This document shows positions 20,007-30,116 of a DNA stretch of 64,000 bases, one piece after another (the stretch's first letter is position 1; every line of letters begins with the position of its first letter). A program made the translations under genes and the position numbers. Below the pieces are notes generated by a model. That model did no database searches and was not told where the DNA came from. It saw nothing but the letters and a program-made list of their open reading frames with translations. This DNA comes from Paraburkholderia rhizosphaerae (GTDB lineage: Bacteria > Pseudomonadota > Gammaproteobacteria > Burkholderiales > Burkholderiaceae), in NCBI RefSeq assembly GCF_004366595.1, contig NZ_SORE01000004.1, positions 248,001 to 312,000 on the forward strand. Reading direction: 5' to 3'.

Positions 20007-23000
20007 ATGCGACTGTCGATGCAACGCGGCACCCGTCAACGGACATGGCATTCGGCATGCATCGTGGCGCTTGTACTTTGCGCTCTCGGTGCACTCGCGC
20101 GGCACGCCGATGCAGCCCGCATCACGCAGGTGTCGCCACAGGGCAAGGTCGCTCAGGTGCGCCAGGTTGTCGTCAAGTTCGACGAAGCGATGATCGCGTT
20201 CGGCGCCGCGAACGCCGCGGCGCCGGCACGCGTACATTGCGACGACGCATCGGCCAGCGCCGGCTCGGGCCGCTGGATCGATGCCAAGACATGGGGATGG
20301 GACTTCAACGCGGACCTGCCACCCGGCATGCGTTGTTCGATCGAACTGGACGACGCGTTGAAATCGGCATCCGGTCAGACATTGAGCGGCCCGCGCCACT
20401 TTGCGTTCGAAACCGGCGGCCCGTTCGTGCAAAGCGTGATGCCGTACAGCGGCGGCGAGATCGACGAAGACCAGGCGTTTATCCTGCGGTTAAACGGGCC
20501 AGCCACCGACGCATCGGTGCACGACCATATCTGGTGCGAATCGAGCGCGCTGGGCAATCGCATTCCAGTCAAGGCGGTCGACGCATCCGTGCGAAACACG
20601 CTGCTGTCGCACTTCCGCTTGCAGAAAGACGCCGCGCGCGTACTCACGCTGCAATGCCAGCAGACGCTGCCGTCCGGCGCGAAGATGCAGCTGGTCTACG
20701 GCGCCGGCGTGGCGAGTCCAAGCGGCCTCGCGAACGACGTCGAGCGGCGCTTCGATTTCACGGTGCGCGCGCCATTCGCCGCGAGCTTCTCCTGCGAACG
20801 CGAAAACGCGCAGGCGCCTTGCACGCCACTGCGTCCACTGCGCGTGCAGTTCAACGCGCCGATCGCACGCGCCGATGCGGAAAAGATCCAGCTCAAAGGA
20901 CCGAACGGCAACGCCGCACCCACCTTCCCGCCTGGCGACAAAAATCCGCAGATCGATGCAGTCGAATTCGCCGCGCCGTTGCCCGAGCACGCCGAACTGA
21001 CAATCGATGTACCCGCGTCCTTGAAAGACGCGAGCGGCCGCGCGTTGTCGAACGCCGATCTGTTCCCGCTGAAAGTCACCACCGCGCCACTGCCGCCACT
21101 CGCGAAGTTTTCATCGGGCACATTCGGCATCATCGAGCGCTTCGCGGAACCGGATACGCCCGCGCTCGTGCCGGTCACGCTGCGCAACGTCGAAGCGGAT
21201 CTGCATATCGAAGGACTCAACGCGGGTAGCGCGCAGTTCAACCAGTTGCGCGTCGACGCGGACACCGACATCCGGCGCTGGATGCGCATGGTCGAGCGCT
21301 TCGACCAGTTTGCGATGACACGCGAGTCGATTGCGAAGCTGATGCCGGATGTACTCGCTCACAATCCGCATCCGGTTTTTGTGCCGCGCGCGCCGCAGCA
21401 GACGCCGGCAAGCGGTAACGAAGGCGAACCGAACCGCCTGATCGACGTGCGCTCGCTGTCGTTGCTCGCCGGGCAGCAACGCGTGCAGACGCTGACGTTG
21501 CCGAAGGCCGACCCGAAGGGACTGCGGCCGTTCGAAGTGGTTGGCGTGCCGATCAGAAAGCCGGGCTTCTATGTGATCGAACTCGCGTCGCCGGCGCTCG
21601 GTGCATCGCTGCTCGGCAAGCCCACATCGATGTACGTGCGCACGGCGGTGCTCGTGACGAACCTGGGCGTCCACTTCAAACAGGGGCGTGAAAACAGCGT
21701 CGTCTGGGTGACGACGCTCGATAAAGGTCAACCGGTGCCGAACGCCGACATCCATGTCAGCGACTGCAACGGCACCGGGCTCGCGTCCGGCAAAACCGAC
21801 GCGCGCGGCCTGCTGACCATCAACAAGCCGTTGCACGCGCCCGACCGGTGCAACGACGACAACTACGAAGGGCTGTTCGTCTCGGCCCGCATCGACGATC
21901 CGAAAAACGGCGCCGACATGGCGTTCGTGCGCTCGGAATGGAACCGCGGCATCGAGTCGTGGCGCTTTAACGTGCCGACCGATATGAGCCGCGAACAGAC
22001 GGTGCGTGCTCATACTATTTTCGATCGCACGCTGCTGCGCGCAGGTGAAACCGTATCGATGAAACATCTGCTGCGGGTCCAGACGCTGAACGGCTTCGCA
22101 CTGCCGCAACGCTATCCGGCGCGCGTGACGATCCGCCACCTCGGTAGCGGACAAACGTGGCATCTGCCGCTGCATTGGGCCGCCGATCACACCGCGGATT
22201 CGACCTTCCCGATACCGGCAGCCGCGAAGCTTGGCGAGTACACCGTGTCGCTCGACGATGGCGATCCGGATGCAACGGGCGACACTGAAAACACGGATAA
22301 CGCCGGTGACGGCATCAACGACGACGCCAACGGTAACGCCGCGCGTCAAGTCAGCTACGAGTCGGGCAGCTTTCGCGTCGAAGCATTCCGTCTGCCGGTC
22401 TTCAAGGGGTCAATCGCCGTGCGCGATGAAAAGACCCATCCGCTGATCGCCGCGCAGCAAGCACCGCTTGCGTTGCAGATCGACTATGTGTCGGGCGGCG
22501 CGGCATCGGGCTTGCCGGTGCAGGTATCCGCGTTGATGAAACGCGCGTCGCCCGCGTTCGCCGGTACGTACCCGGACTTCAGCTTCACGCCGTACCGCAG
22601 ACCGGCTAGCGACGACGCGGCGTCGCCCGATACCGGAGACAGCGAAGACGGCGGAGCATCGTCATCGAGCGAAGACACGTCGAAGCTGGTCGCCGACAAG
22701 GAACCGGTGACGCTCGATCGCAACGGCTCCGGCACGCTGACGCTGAAAAACCTTCCATCGATCGATGCGCCGAAACGTCTCGTGCTCGAAGCGACCTTCG
22801 CCGATCCGAACGGCGAAGTGCAAACGATCAGCGGCGGCGCGATGCTGTGGCCGGCCGCGGTCGTTGCGGGCATCAAGTCCGGGCAATGGGTATCGGTCGG
22901 TCAAACCGTGCCGGTCAAAGCGCTCGCGCTCGATCTGCAAGGCAAGCCGCGCGCCGGCATCGCACTCGACGTACGCGGCATCGCGCGCATCATGACCAGC

Positions 23001-26000
23001 TCGCGCAAACGGATGGTCGGCGGTTTCTACGCGTACGACAACCATACGGAGATTCGCGACCTCGGCACGCTGTGCAGCGGCACGAGCGATGCGCACGGAC
23101 TGCTATCGTGCGATGCGAAGTTGCGCGAAGCGGGCAATATCGATCTCGTCGTCACCGCAAAAGATAGCGACGGCCGGCAATCGACCGCTACCACGTCGGT
23201 CTGGGTCACGCGTGCCGACCCGCTATGGTTCGGCGGCGACAACACCGATCGCATCGACGTGTTGCCCGAAAAGACCACGTACGAACCCGGCGAGACCGCG
23301 CGCTTCCAGGTGCGCATGCCGTTTCGCTCCGCGACCGCGCTCGTCGCGATCGAACGCGAAGGCATTATCGATACGCGCGTCGTGCAACTGAACGGCACCG
23401 ATCCGACTGTCGAACTGAAAGTCGATCAGACATGGGGGCCGAACGTCTATGTATCGGTGCTCGCGCTACGCGGGCGGATTCGCGAAGTGCCGTGGTACTC
23501 GTTCTTCACGTGGGGCTGGAAGGCGCCGCTCGAATGGGCTCGCGCGTTCTGGTACGAAGGCCGCCAGTACGAAGCGCCGAGCCCGCTCGTCGATCTGTCG
23601 AAGCCTGCGTTCCGCTACGGCCTCGCGCAGATCAAGGTCGGCACGGCCGCCCACCGGCTCGCGGTCAGCGTAATGCCCGACGCGCAGACCTATACGGTGC
23701 GCGGCAAAGCGCACGTAAAGCTGCGCGTGCAGATGCCAGGCGGCCAGCCTGCGCCGGCCGGCACGCAGATCGCCGTCGCCGCGGTCGACGAAGCGTTGCT
23801 CGAACTGATGCCGAACCGCAGCTGGGACCTGCTCGATGCGATGTTGCAGCAACGCGCGTACGGCGTCGAAACGGCGACCGCGCAAATGGAGATTGTCGGC
23901 CGCCGGCATTTCGGCCGCAAAGCAGTGCCGGCGGGTGGCGGCGGCGGACACGCGGCAACGCGCGAGCTGTTCGATACGCTGTTGCTGTGGAACCCGCGTG
24001 TGACGCTCGACGCGCAAGGCGCCGCGTCGCTCGATGTACCGCTCAACGATTCGCTGACGAGCTTCAGGATCGTCGCGATCGCCGCGGTCGGCACCGGCAC
24101 GTTCGGCAGCGGCAGCGCGTTGATTCGCAGCACGCAGGATTTGCAGCTCATCTCCGGCCTGCCGCCGCTCGTGCGCGAAGGCGACCTGTTCCGCGCGCAA
24201 TTCACCGTACGCAACACGACTTCGCGCGCGATGAAGGTGCGGGTGAGCGCAAATGCGCCAGGTCTCGCGTTGCCCGCGCAAACGGTCGATCTCGCGCCAG
24301 ACTCCGCGCGCGAAATCGCGTGGACCGTTAGCACGCCGGACAACCTCGACGACGCGCCGGCGCCGGCATTGACGTGGTACCTCAGCGCGCTCGAGCAATC
24401 GGGCGCGACATCGGCCGGACCGCGTGCGAGCGACGCGCTGAAAGTCACCCAGCGCGTCGCCGCGGCGGTCCCGATCACGGTTCAGCAGGCAACGCTCGCG
24501 CAAGTCGATCACACGCTGTCGATACCGGTTGCCGCACCACCCGATGCGAGCGCAGGCAGCAACGGCGCATTGCGCGGCGGCATCGCGGTGTCATTGCAGC
24601 CGAAGCTCGCGGACGGCCTGCCGGGCGTGCGTCGCTGGCTGGAACGCTATCCGTTCACCTGCCTCGAACAGCTGAGCTCCCGCGCGATCGGGCTGCGCGA
24701 TGCGCAGCAATGGCAGGCGGTCATCGCGAAGATGCCGGTCTATCTGGACCGCGACGGGCTCGCGAATTACTTCCCGCCAGGCGACGACAGCCGCAATACC
24801 GGTAGCACAACCCTCAGCGCCTATCTGTTGTCGGTCGCCGACGAAGCATCGAAACTCGATGCGCGTTTTGCGTTACCCGACGATCTGCGTGGCAAGCTGA
24901 CATCGGGCTTGAGTGCGTTCGTCGAAGGACGCATCGAACGCAATCCGTGGGCGCCGCGCAACGATCTCGATCTGCGCAAGCTCGCGGCGCTTGAAGCGTT
25001 GTCGCGTTTTGGGATGGTTCAACCACGCATGCTCGATTCGATCGAAATCGCGCCGAACCAGTGGCCGACATCGGCGGTGCTCGACTACTACGCGGTGCTG
25101 TCGCGCGTGAAAGGCATCGCGCAGCGCGATGAAAAACTCGCGCAAGTCGAACAGATCGTGCGCGCGCGGCTCACGTATCAGGGCACCCGCCTGACCTTCT
25201 CGACCGAGTCCGGAGACGACCTGTGGTGGTTGATGACCAGTCCCGAAACGAACGCGGCGCGTGTCGCGCTGACTTTCGTCGATGCGCCTGAATGGAAAGA
25301 TGACATGCCGCGCATCGTCGGCGGGCTGCTCGCGATGCAACGCAATGGCACATGGCAGACGACGCCATCGAACGCATGGGGCTCGCTCGCGGTCGAGCGG
25401 TTCTCGCGCACGTTCGAAAGCGAACCGGTCACTGGCCGCACGCTGCTGCGGCTCGGGACGATCGACAAGACGATGGTGTGGGGTGCCACCGGTGCCGCCG
25501 CTTCGGCGGATGCCAACGCATCGGTTGCATCTGCAACGAAAGCGAACACCGCCAACACCGCGAACGGTACGCACCGCGCGATGCTGCCGTGGCCGCCGGC
25601 CACGCGTGATGGTCCGCTGCCGCTGACGCTCACGCACGAAGGCACCGGCAAACCCTGGGCAACGCTCGAAAGCCTCGCCGCCGTGCCGCTGAAAGCGCCG
25701 TTCGCCGCAGGTTATCGGATCACGAAGACGGTCACACCGCTCGATCCGGCCGTCAAAGGCGTGCATACGCGTGGCGACGTGGTGCGCGTGCATCTGGATG
25801 TCGATGCGCAAAGCGACATGACGTGGGTCGTGGTCAACGATCCCGTGCCGGCCGGTGCGTCGATTCTCGGCTCCGGGCTTGGCCGGGATTCGCAAGTCGC
25901 CGTGCAACACGAAAACCAGCCCGACAACGCGCGACGCGACGTGTGGCCCACGTTTGTCGAACGCGGCTTCGACGGCTATCGCGCGTATTACGAGTTTGTG

Positions 26001-26246
26001 CCGAAAGGCCGCTTCTCGATCGAGTACACGGCCCGGCTCAACAATGCGGGGACCTTCGGTCTGCCGCCGACGCGCGTTGAAGCGCTATATGCGCCGTCGG
26101 ATTACGGCGCGTTGCCGAATGCACCGGTGGTGGTGCGGCCGGCGGTGGCCGCGCCGGCGGCATCGGCATCGGCATCGGCATCGGCTTCGGCGGCTTCAGG
26201 TTCCGGCGCTCAGGGTTCCAGCGCTTCAGGTTCCGTCGCGCAGTAA
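20007..26246 (+). CDS. Bacterial alpha-2-macroglobulin, thioester type
   Basis: A 2079-residue periplasmic protein that is predicted to trap attacking proteases. Residues 1-36 form a signal peptide ending HADAA; the upstream Cys in LVLCALGA is a poor lipobox, so a soluble periplasmic form is likely. The thioester motif CLEQ is intact (Cys1552, in YPFTCLEQLSSR), as required for covalent protease capture. It is preceded by the A2M-domain segment TLLLWNPRVTLDAQG and followed by the alpha-helical thioester domain. Acidic linkers near residues 755-775 and 875-890 are species-specific. Ser/Ala repeats close the C-terminus. AGGAGC gives a good start signal. PbpC follows 17 bases later, the conserved yfhM-pbpC pairing thought to defend and repair the wall together. 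Confidence 0.93.
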   Translation: MRLSMQRGTRQRTWHSACIVALVLCALGALARHADAARITQVSPQGKVAQVRQVVVKFDEAMIAFGAANAAAPARVHCDDASASAGSGRWIDAKTWGWDFNADLPPGMRCSIELDDALKSASGQTLSGPRHFAFETGGPFVQSVMPYSGGEIDEDQAFILRLNGPATDASVHDHIWCESSALGNRIPVKAVDASVRNTLLSHFRLQKDAARVLTLQCQQTLPSGAKMQLVYGAGVASPSGLANDVERRFDFTVRAPFAASFSCERENAQAPCTPLRPLRVQFNAPIARADAEKIQLKGPNGNAAPTFPPGDKNPQIDAVEFAAPLPEHAELTIDVPASLKDASGRALSNADLFPLKVTTAPLPPLAKFSSGTFGIIERFAEPDTPALVPVTLRNVEADLHIEGLNAGSAQFNQLRVDADTDIRRWMRMVERFDQFAMTRESIAKLMPDVLAHNPHPVFVPRAPQQTPASGNEGEPNRLIDVRSLSLLAGQQRVQTLTLPKADPKGLRPFEVVGVPIRKPGFYVIELASPALGASLLGKPTSMYVRTAVLVTNLGVHFKQGRENSVVWVTTLDKGQPVPNADIHVSDCNGTGLASGKTDARGLLTINKPLHAPDRCNDDNYEGLFVSARIDDPKNGADMAFVRSEWNRGIESWRFNVPTDMSREQTVRAHTIFDRTLLRAGETVSMKHLLRVQTLNGFALPQRYPARVTIRHLGSGQTWHLPLHWAADHTADSTFPIPAAAKLGEYTVSLDDGDPDATGDTENTDNAGDGINDDANGNAARQVSYESGSFRVEAFRLPVFKGSIAVRDEKTHPLIAAQQAPLALQIDYVSGGAASGLPVQVSALMKRASPAFAGTYPDFSFTPYRRPASDDAASPDTGDSEDGGASSSSEDTSKLVADKEPVTLDRNGSGTLTLKNLPSIDAPKRLVLEATFADPNGEVQTISGGAMLWPAAVVAGIKSGQWVSVGQTVPVKALALDLQGKPRAGIALDVRGIARIMTSSRKRMVGGFYAYDNHTEIRDLGTLCSGTSDAHGLLSCDAKLREAGNIDLVVTAKDSDGRQSTATTSVWVTRADPLWFGGDNTDRIDVLPEKTTYEPGETARFQVRMPFRSATALVAIEREGIIDTRVVQLNGTDPTVELKVDQTWGPNVYVSVLALRGRIREVPWYSFFTWGWKAPLEWARAFWYEGRQYEAPSPLVDLSKPAFRYGLAQIKVGTAAHRLAVSVMPDAQTYTVRGKAHVKLRVQMPGGQPAPAGTQIAVAAVDEALLELMPNRSWDLLDAMLQQRAYGVETATAQMEIVGRRHFGRKAVPAGGGGGHAATRELFDTLLLWNPRVTLDAQGAASLDVPLNDSLTSFRIVAIAAVGTGTFGSGSALIRSTQDLQLISGLPPLVREGDLFRAQFTVRNTTSRAMKVRVSANAPGLALPAQTVDLAPDSAREIAWTVSTPDNLDDAPAPALTWYLSALEQSGATSAGPRASDALKVTQRVAAAVPITVQQATLAQVDHTLSIPVAAPPDASAGSNGALRGGIAVSLQPKLADGLPGVRRWLERYPFTCLEQLSSRAIGLRDAQQWQAVIAKMPVYLDRDGLANYFPPGDDSRNTGSTTLSAYLLSVADEASKLDARFALPDDLRGKLTSGLSAFVEGRIERNPWAPRNDLDLRKLAALEALSRFGMVQPRMLDSIEIAPNQWPTSAVLDYYAVLSRVKGIAQRDEKLAQVEQIVRARLTYQGTRLTFSTESGDDLWWLMTSPETNAARVALTFVDAPEWKDDMPRIVGGLLAMQRNGTWQTTPSNAWGSLAVERFSRTFESEPVTGRTLLRLGTIDKTMVWGATGAAASADANASVASATKANTANTANGTHRAMLPWPPATRDGPLPLTLTHEGTGKPWATLESLAAVPLKAPFAAGYRITKTVTPLDPAVKGVHTRGDVVRVHLDVDAQSDMTWVVVNDPVPAGASILGSGLGRDSQVAVQHENQPDNARRDVWPTFVERGFDGYRAYYEFVPKGRFSIEYTARLNNAGTFGLPPTRVEALYAPSDYGALPNAPVVVRPAVAAPAASASASASASAASGSGAQGSSASGSVAQ

Positions 26247-26263
26247 CCTCGAACGAGATCCGC

Positions 26264-28669
26264 ATGAACCGCCCGCCCACCTCGCCACCAACCCACCCCG
26301 CGCGCACACGCGCATTCGCGGGCACGGCGGTTGTATGCGCAACCTTGCTGGCCGCGCCGCTCTACGCTCAGGCGCTGCCAACCTTCGACGACGTGCGCTC
26401 GCAGTGGCGCAGTTCCGACTGGCTGCTGCTGTCGCGCAGCGGCGAAACACTGCAGCGCACTCGCGTCGACCATACCGAGCGGCGCGGCGAATGGGTCGCG
26501 CTCGCCGACGTATCGCCGGCGCTGCGCGAAGCGATCGTCGTGTCGGAAGACAAGCGCTTCTATGCGCACAGCGGCGTCGACTGGCGCGGCGCCGCGGCGG
26601 CCGCATGGGGCAACCTGTGGAATACACGCACACGCGGCGCATCGACGGTGACGATGCAATTGTCGGGCCTTCTCGATAACGACCATCAACGCTCAGGGCA
26701 ACGTTCGATCGTGCAGAAGGCCGGCCAGGCATTCGACGCACTGCGTGTCGAGCGCAGCTGGCGCAAGGATCAGATCCTCGAGGCCTATCTGAACCTGGTG
26801 CCGCTGCGCGGCGAGACCATCGGGCTGGCGGCGCTATCGCTGACGCTATTCGGCAAGGCGCCGTCCGGCCTCGACGATCGCGAGGCGGCGGTCGCGGCCG
26901 CGCTGGTGCGCGCGCCGAACGCGCCGTATCCGAAAGTCGCTGCGCGCGCGTGCCGGATCCTGCGCGATATGCATGCCGCCGCACAATGCACGAACCTCGA
27001 CAGCTTCGTGCAACTGGCGTTTGCGCGCCCAGCGCCCGTTCTGCTGACCACGTCGCCCGCTAGCGAATCGCTTGCGCCACACTTCGCGCGACGTATCGCC
27101 AATGATGTGCATCCGGTTGCGGGCGCGCGTATCCGCTCGACACTCGACGCGAACTTGCAGCGCTTCGCCCATGACACGCTTACACGCACGCTCACCGAAC
27201 TGAATGCGCGTGCGCATCCGCGCAATGTGCACGACGGCGCGCTCGTTGTGCTCGACAACGCGAGCGGCGATGTGCTCGCATGGGTCGGCTCGTCGGGCAA
27301 CCTGTCGGCCGCGCCCGACGTCGATGCGGTGCTCGCACGCCGCCAGGCCGGCTCGACGCTCAAGCCGTTTCTGTATGCGCAGGCAATCGAAGAACGGCGT
27401 GTAACCACCGCGACCCTCGTTGACGACGCCCCGCTCGATCTGCCCGCGGGCGGCGGTCTCTACATGCCGCAAAACTACGACAAAGGGTTCAAGGGCTGGG
27501 TCAGCGTGCGCACTGCGCTCGGTTCGTCATTGAACGTGCCGGCGGTGCGCACGCTGGTGATGGTCACACCGCATCGCTTCGCGGACACGCTCGTCGCGCT
27601 CGGACTGCCGCTCGAACAAAGCGGCGACTACTACGGTTACAGTCTCGCGCTCGGCAGCGCAGACGTCACACTGCTATCGCTGACCAACGCGTATCGCGCG
27701 CTGGCGAACGGCGGGATCGCCTCGCCGACCTGCGAGCTCGCGCAGCCGCCGGCCGCTGCGCGCTGTGCTCACACTGCGTCGAATGCGCACCGCGTATTCA
27801 GTACCGATGCGAGCTTTATCGTAACGTCGGTGCTGTCCGACAACAATGCGCGCACGCGCACGTTCGGCTTCGACAGTCCGCTCGCGACGCGCTTCTTCGC
27901 CGCGGTCAAGACCGGCACCAGCAAGGATATGCGCGATAACTGGACGATCGGTTTCACGTCGCGCTACACGGTCGGCGTCTGGATCGGCAACGCGGACGGC
28001 ACGCCGATGTGGGACGTGTCGGGCGTAACGGGCGCAGCGCCGATCTGGGCTGCGCTCGTCGGCTATCTGCATCGGCAGGTGACCAGCACACCGCCCGCCG
28101 CGCCTGGCGGTGTGATTCGCACGCATGTGACGTTCGAGCAGGCGCTCGAACCGGCGCGCGACGAGTGGTTTCTGAGCGGCACGCAAACGCCAGTCGTTGC
28201 GCTCTCCGCGAGTGCGCGCGGCGACGAAGCCGCCACCACGGCACCGCGGCGCGCGACGACGACCGACGCGTCCCGGTCACTTGCGGCGCCGCGCATCGGC
28301 GCGCCGGCCGACGGCACCCTTTTTGCGCTCGATCCCGACATCCCGCCGGTCAACCAGCGCATTGCATTCGAACGCGCGAGTGGCACGTCCACGCGAAGCA
28401 TATGGCGGCTCGACGGCAAGCAACTGGGTAATGCGCAGCGCGTAATGTGGCCGCCGTGGCCCGGCCGCCATGTGCTCGAACTGGTCGACACCAGCGGTCG
28501 CGCCGCCGACACCGTGCGCTTCGAAGTACGCGGCGCGACCGCACGCGCGCTCGCCGCGGATGTCGCTTCGCGACGAGCCGTCTCGTCGCCCGTCGCCGCT
28601 GACAACATTTCCGTTGCTGCTCCAGGCAGCTCCGCGGCACAGCCCGCACCCGACCCTTTGCGCAGATGA
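26264..28669 (+). CDS. pbpC: Penicillin-binding protein 1C
   Basis: Bifunctional peptidoglycan synthase of 801 residues. The N-terminal segment (16-35) is a membrane anchor or signal. The glycosyltransferase domain has the catalytic SEDKRFY with Glu95. The transpeptidase domain has the nucleophile motif STLK (Ser364 to Lys367), SLN and KTGT starting at Lys549. The C-terminal 100 residues match the PBP1C-specific domain. All catalytic residues are present, although E. coli PBP1C shows weak transpeptidase activity. The gene begins 17 bases after the alpha-2-macroglobulin and is almost certainly co-transcribed with it. Confidence 0.94.
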   Translation: MNRPPTSPPTHPARTRAFAGTAVVCATLLAAPLYAQALPTFDDVRSQWRSSDWLLLSRSGETLQRTRVDHTERRGEWVALADVSPALREAIVVSEDKRFYAHSGVDWRGAAAAAWGNLWNTRTRGASTVTMQLSGLLDNDHQRSGQRSIVQKAGQAFDALRVERSWRKDQILEAYLNLVPLRGETIGLAALSLTLFGKAPSGLDDREAAVAAALVRAPNAPYPKVAARACRILRDMHAAAQCTNLDSFVQLAFARPAPVLLTTSPASESLAPHFARRIANDVHPVAGARIRSTLDANLQRFAHDTLTRTLTELNARAHPRNVHDGALVVLDNASGDVLAWVGSSGNLSAAPDVDAVLARRQAGSTLKPFLYAQAIEERRVTTATLVDDAPLDLPAGGGLYMPQNYDKGFKGWVSVRTALGSSLNVPAVRTLVMVTPHRFADTLVALGLPLEQSGDYYGYSLALGSADVTLLSLTNAYRALANGGIASPTCELAQPPAAARCAHTASNAHRVFSTDASFIVTSVLSDNNARTRTFGFDSPLATRFFAAVKTGTSKDMRDNWTIGFTSRYTVGVWIGNADGTPMWDVSGVTGAAPIWAALVGYLHRQVTSTPPAAPGGVIRTHVTFEQALEPARDEWFLSGTQTPVVALSASARGDEAATTAPRRATTTDASRSLAAPRIGAPADGTLFALDPDIPPVNQRIAFERASGTSTRSIWRLDGKQLGNAQRVMWPPWPGRHVLELVDTSGRAADTVRFEVRGATARALAADVASRRAVSSPVAADNISVAAPGSSAAQPAPDPLRR

Positions 28670-28838
28670 TTCGAAGCATCGCCAGCATCTGAACACGCAG
28701 CCAACCCGCGAATAGCACGGTAAATCAACGGTTTTCGCAATAATGCCGCACAAAGTGGACTATGCTTGAGTCGCAGTGCTTGCTGACTGGATGCGCGGTC
28801 CGTTCCCGGCCTGTTCCGCCCTCGATGGAGTGCTTACC

Positions 28839-29282
28839 ATGTTGAAGAAGCTCTGGATGCTATGCGTCGCGCTGATTCTCGTGCTGTGCGCCGGCCTTGC
28901 AGCAGCGGTCGAAGTCAATACTGCCGATCAGGCGGCGCTTGAATCGGTAAAAGGCATTGGCCCGGTCCATGCAAAGGCGATCATCGACGAACGCACAAAA
29001 AACGGCCCGTTCAAGGATGCGGACGATCTCGCCGCGCGTGTAAAAGGCATCGGCCCGAAGTCGGTGAAGAATCTCGAAGCGGCGGGCTTGACGATCAACG
29101 GATCGGGTGCGCCGCCATCGGGCGCGGCGAAGTCAACATCGAAGTCGACGAAGGCCGCACCGCAGACCACCGCAACCACGACGCAAGCGCCCGCGGCAAC
29201 CACGCCGGCGGCCGCTTCCGAAACCAAAGCATCGAAATCGAAGAAGAAGAGCAAGGCGGCCGCGTCCGCACCGGCCGGCTGA
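28839..29282 (+). CDS. ComEA-like secreted helix-hairpin-helix protein
   Basis: A 147-residue exported protein. MLKKLWMLCVALILVLCAGL forms the signal segment, cleaved near AAAVE. Then come two helix-hairpin-helix motifs, VKGIGPVHAKAII and VKGIGPKSVKNL, the non-specific DNA-binding unit of ComEA, which pulls DNA into the periplasm during uptake. The last 60 residues are a Thr/Ala/Lys-rich tail. The ATG at 28839 with GGAG upstream gives the right signal peptide; an earlier ATG does not. No other competence genes are near, so a role in transformation is inference from family. Confidence 0.87.
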   Translation: MLKKLWMLCVALILVLCAGLAAAVEVNTADQAALESVKGIGPVHAKAIIDERTKNGPFKDADDLAARVKGIGPKSVKNLEAAGLTINGSGAPPSGAAKSTSKSTKAAPQTTATTTQAPAATTPAAASETKASKSKKKSKAAASAPAG

Positions 29283-29430
29283 TGGCGGGGGTCGGCTGAG
29301 CCGCGCAGGTCGGTCACGCGTGAGCCAGCGCATCGCGTTGCGTACCGGCGCAATTATCGTCGTCCCGGGCGACGCCACTGCATACGGTGTCCTCTGTGGT
29401 TCCTTGACGTTCCTTTTACGTCCGCTACTG

Positions 29431-29470
29431 CCGCAGTCGTTCGTTGCATCTGCAACGAACGACTGCGGCG
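29431..29470. repeat. 40-bp near-perfect palindrome
   Basis: GCCGCAGTCGTTCGTTGCA (29431-29449) is exactly complementary to 29452-29470, with only TC between. No T-run follows on either strand. It lies between the ComEA-like and YidB-like genes and about 80 bases before the latter. Confidence 0.75.
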
Positions 29471-29547
29471 ATCCGATGCCGCGCATTGCTCGCGGCGTTT
29501 TCCCCAACCGATGCGCATCGCGCGCACGGCCTTCAGGAGAGACAGTC

Positions 29548-29988
29548 ATGAGCCTACTCGACACGATCGGTTCGATGTTCGGCAATGCGCCGCAAGGCGG
29601 AGGAGGTCAGCAGGCGCTCGTCGCCAGCGCGCTCGAATTCATCAACAACCAGCCAGGCGGGCTGAACGGTCTGATCCAGCGCTTCCATGAGAACGGCGCC
29701 GGCGACATCATCAGCTCGTGGATTGGCACCGGCGAAAACAAGGCGATCAGCCCCGATACGCTGCAAAACGTGCTGGGTTCGGAGACGGTCACGAATATGG
29801 CGTCGAAAGTGGGCATTGAACCGGAACAGGTGACGGGACTGCTGTCGCAGGTGCTGCCGCACGTGGTCGACGCGGCAACACCGAACGGCCAGGTGCCCGC
29901 CGACGGCAAGGTCGATGCGTCGAGCCTGTCGGGCGCAATGGGCGCATTGAGCGCGCTGTCGGGGCTGTTTGGCAGCAAGAAGGCCTAG
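29548..29988 (+). CDS. YidB-like protein, DUF937
   Basis: A 146-residue soluble protein beginning MSLLDTIGSMFGN. The segment GLNGLIQRFHENGAGDIISSWIGTGENKAISP is the signature of the YidB/DUF937 family, followed by a helical LGSETVTNMASKVGIEPEQV and a Ser/Ala/Gly-rich end. Function is unknown in any organism as far as I know. AGGAGA upstream fixes the start. It has its own upstream region carrying the 40-bp palindrome. Confidence 0.88.
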   Translation: MSLLDTIGSMFGNAPQGGGGQQALVASALEFINNQPGGLNGLIQRFHENGAGDIISSWIGTGENKAISPDTLQNVLGSETVTNMASKVGIEPEQVTGLLSQVLPHVVDAATPNGQVPADGKVDASSLSGAMGALSALSGLFGSKKA

Positions 29989-30116
29989 CGGCAACAACCC
30001 GTCCCCCGATGACCGCGGGCGGTCGCGCGAACCCTTCGCGCGCCGCCCGATTGATTTGCCGTTGGGACGCGTCGACCATTCGTTCCGTTTATCGAGCGCG
30101 CGACGGGATGACGCGC

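Noticed and set aside
19877..21229. 450-codon plus-strand frame overlapping the start of the alpha-2-macroglobulin
   Set aside because: It is in another frame of a gene with a clear signal peptide and family motifs, and is Arg-rich without domains.
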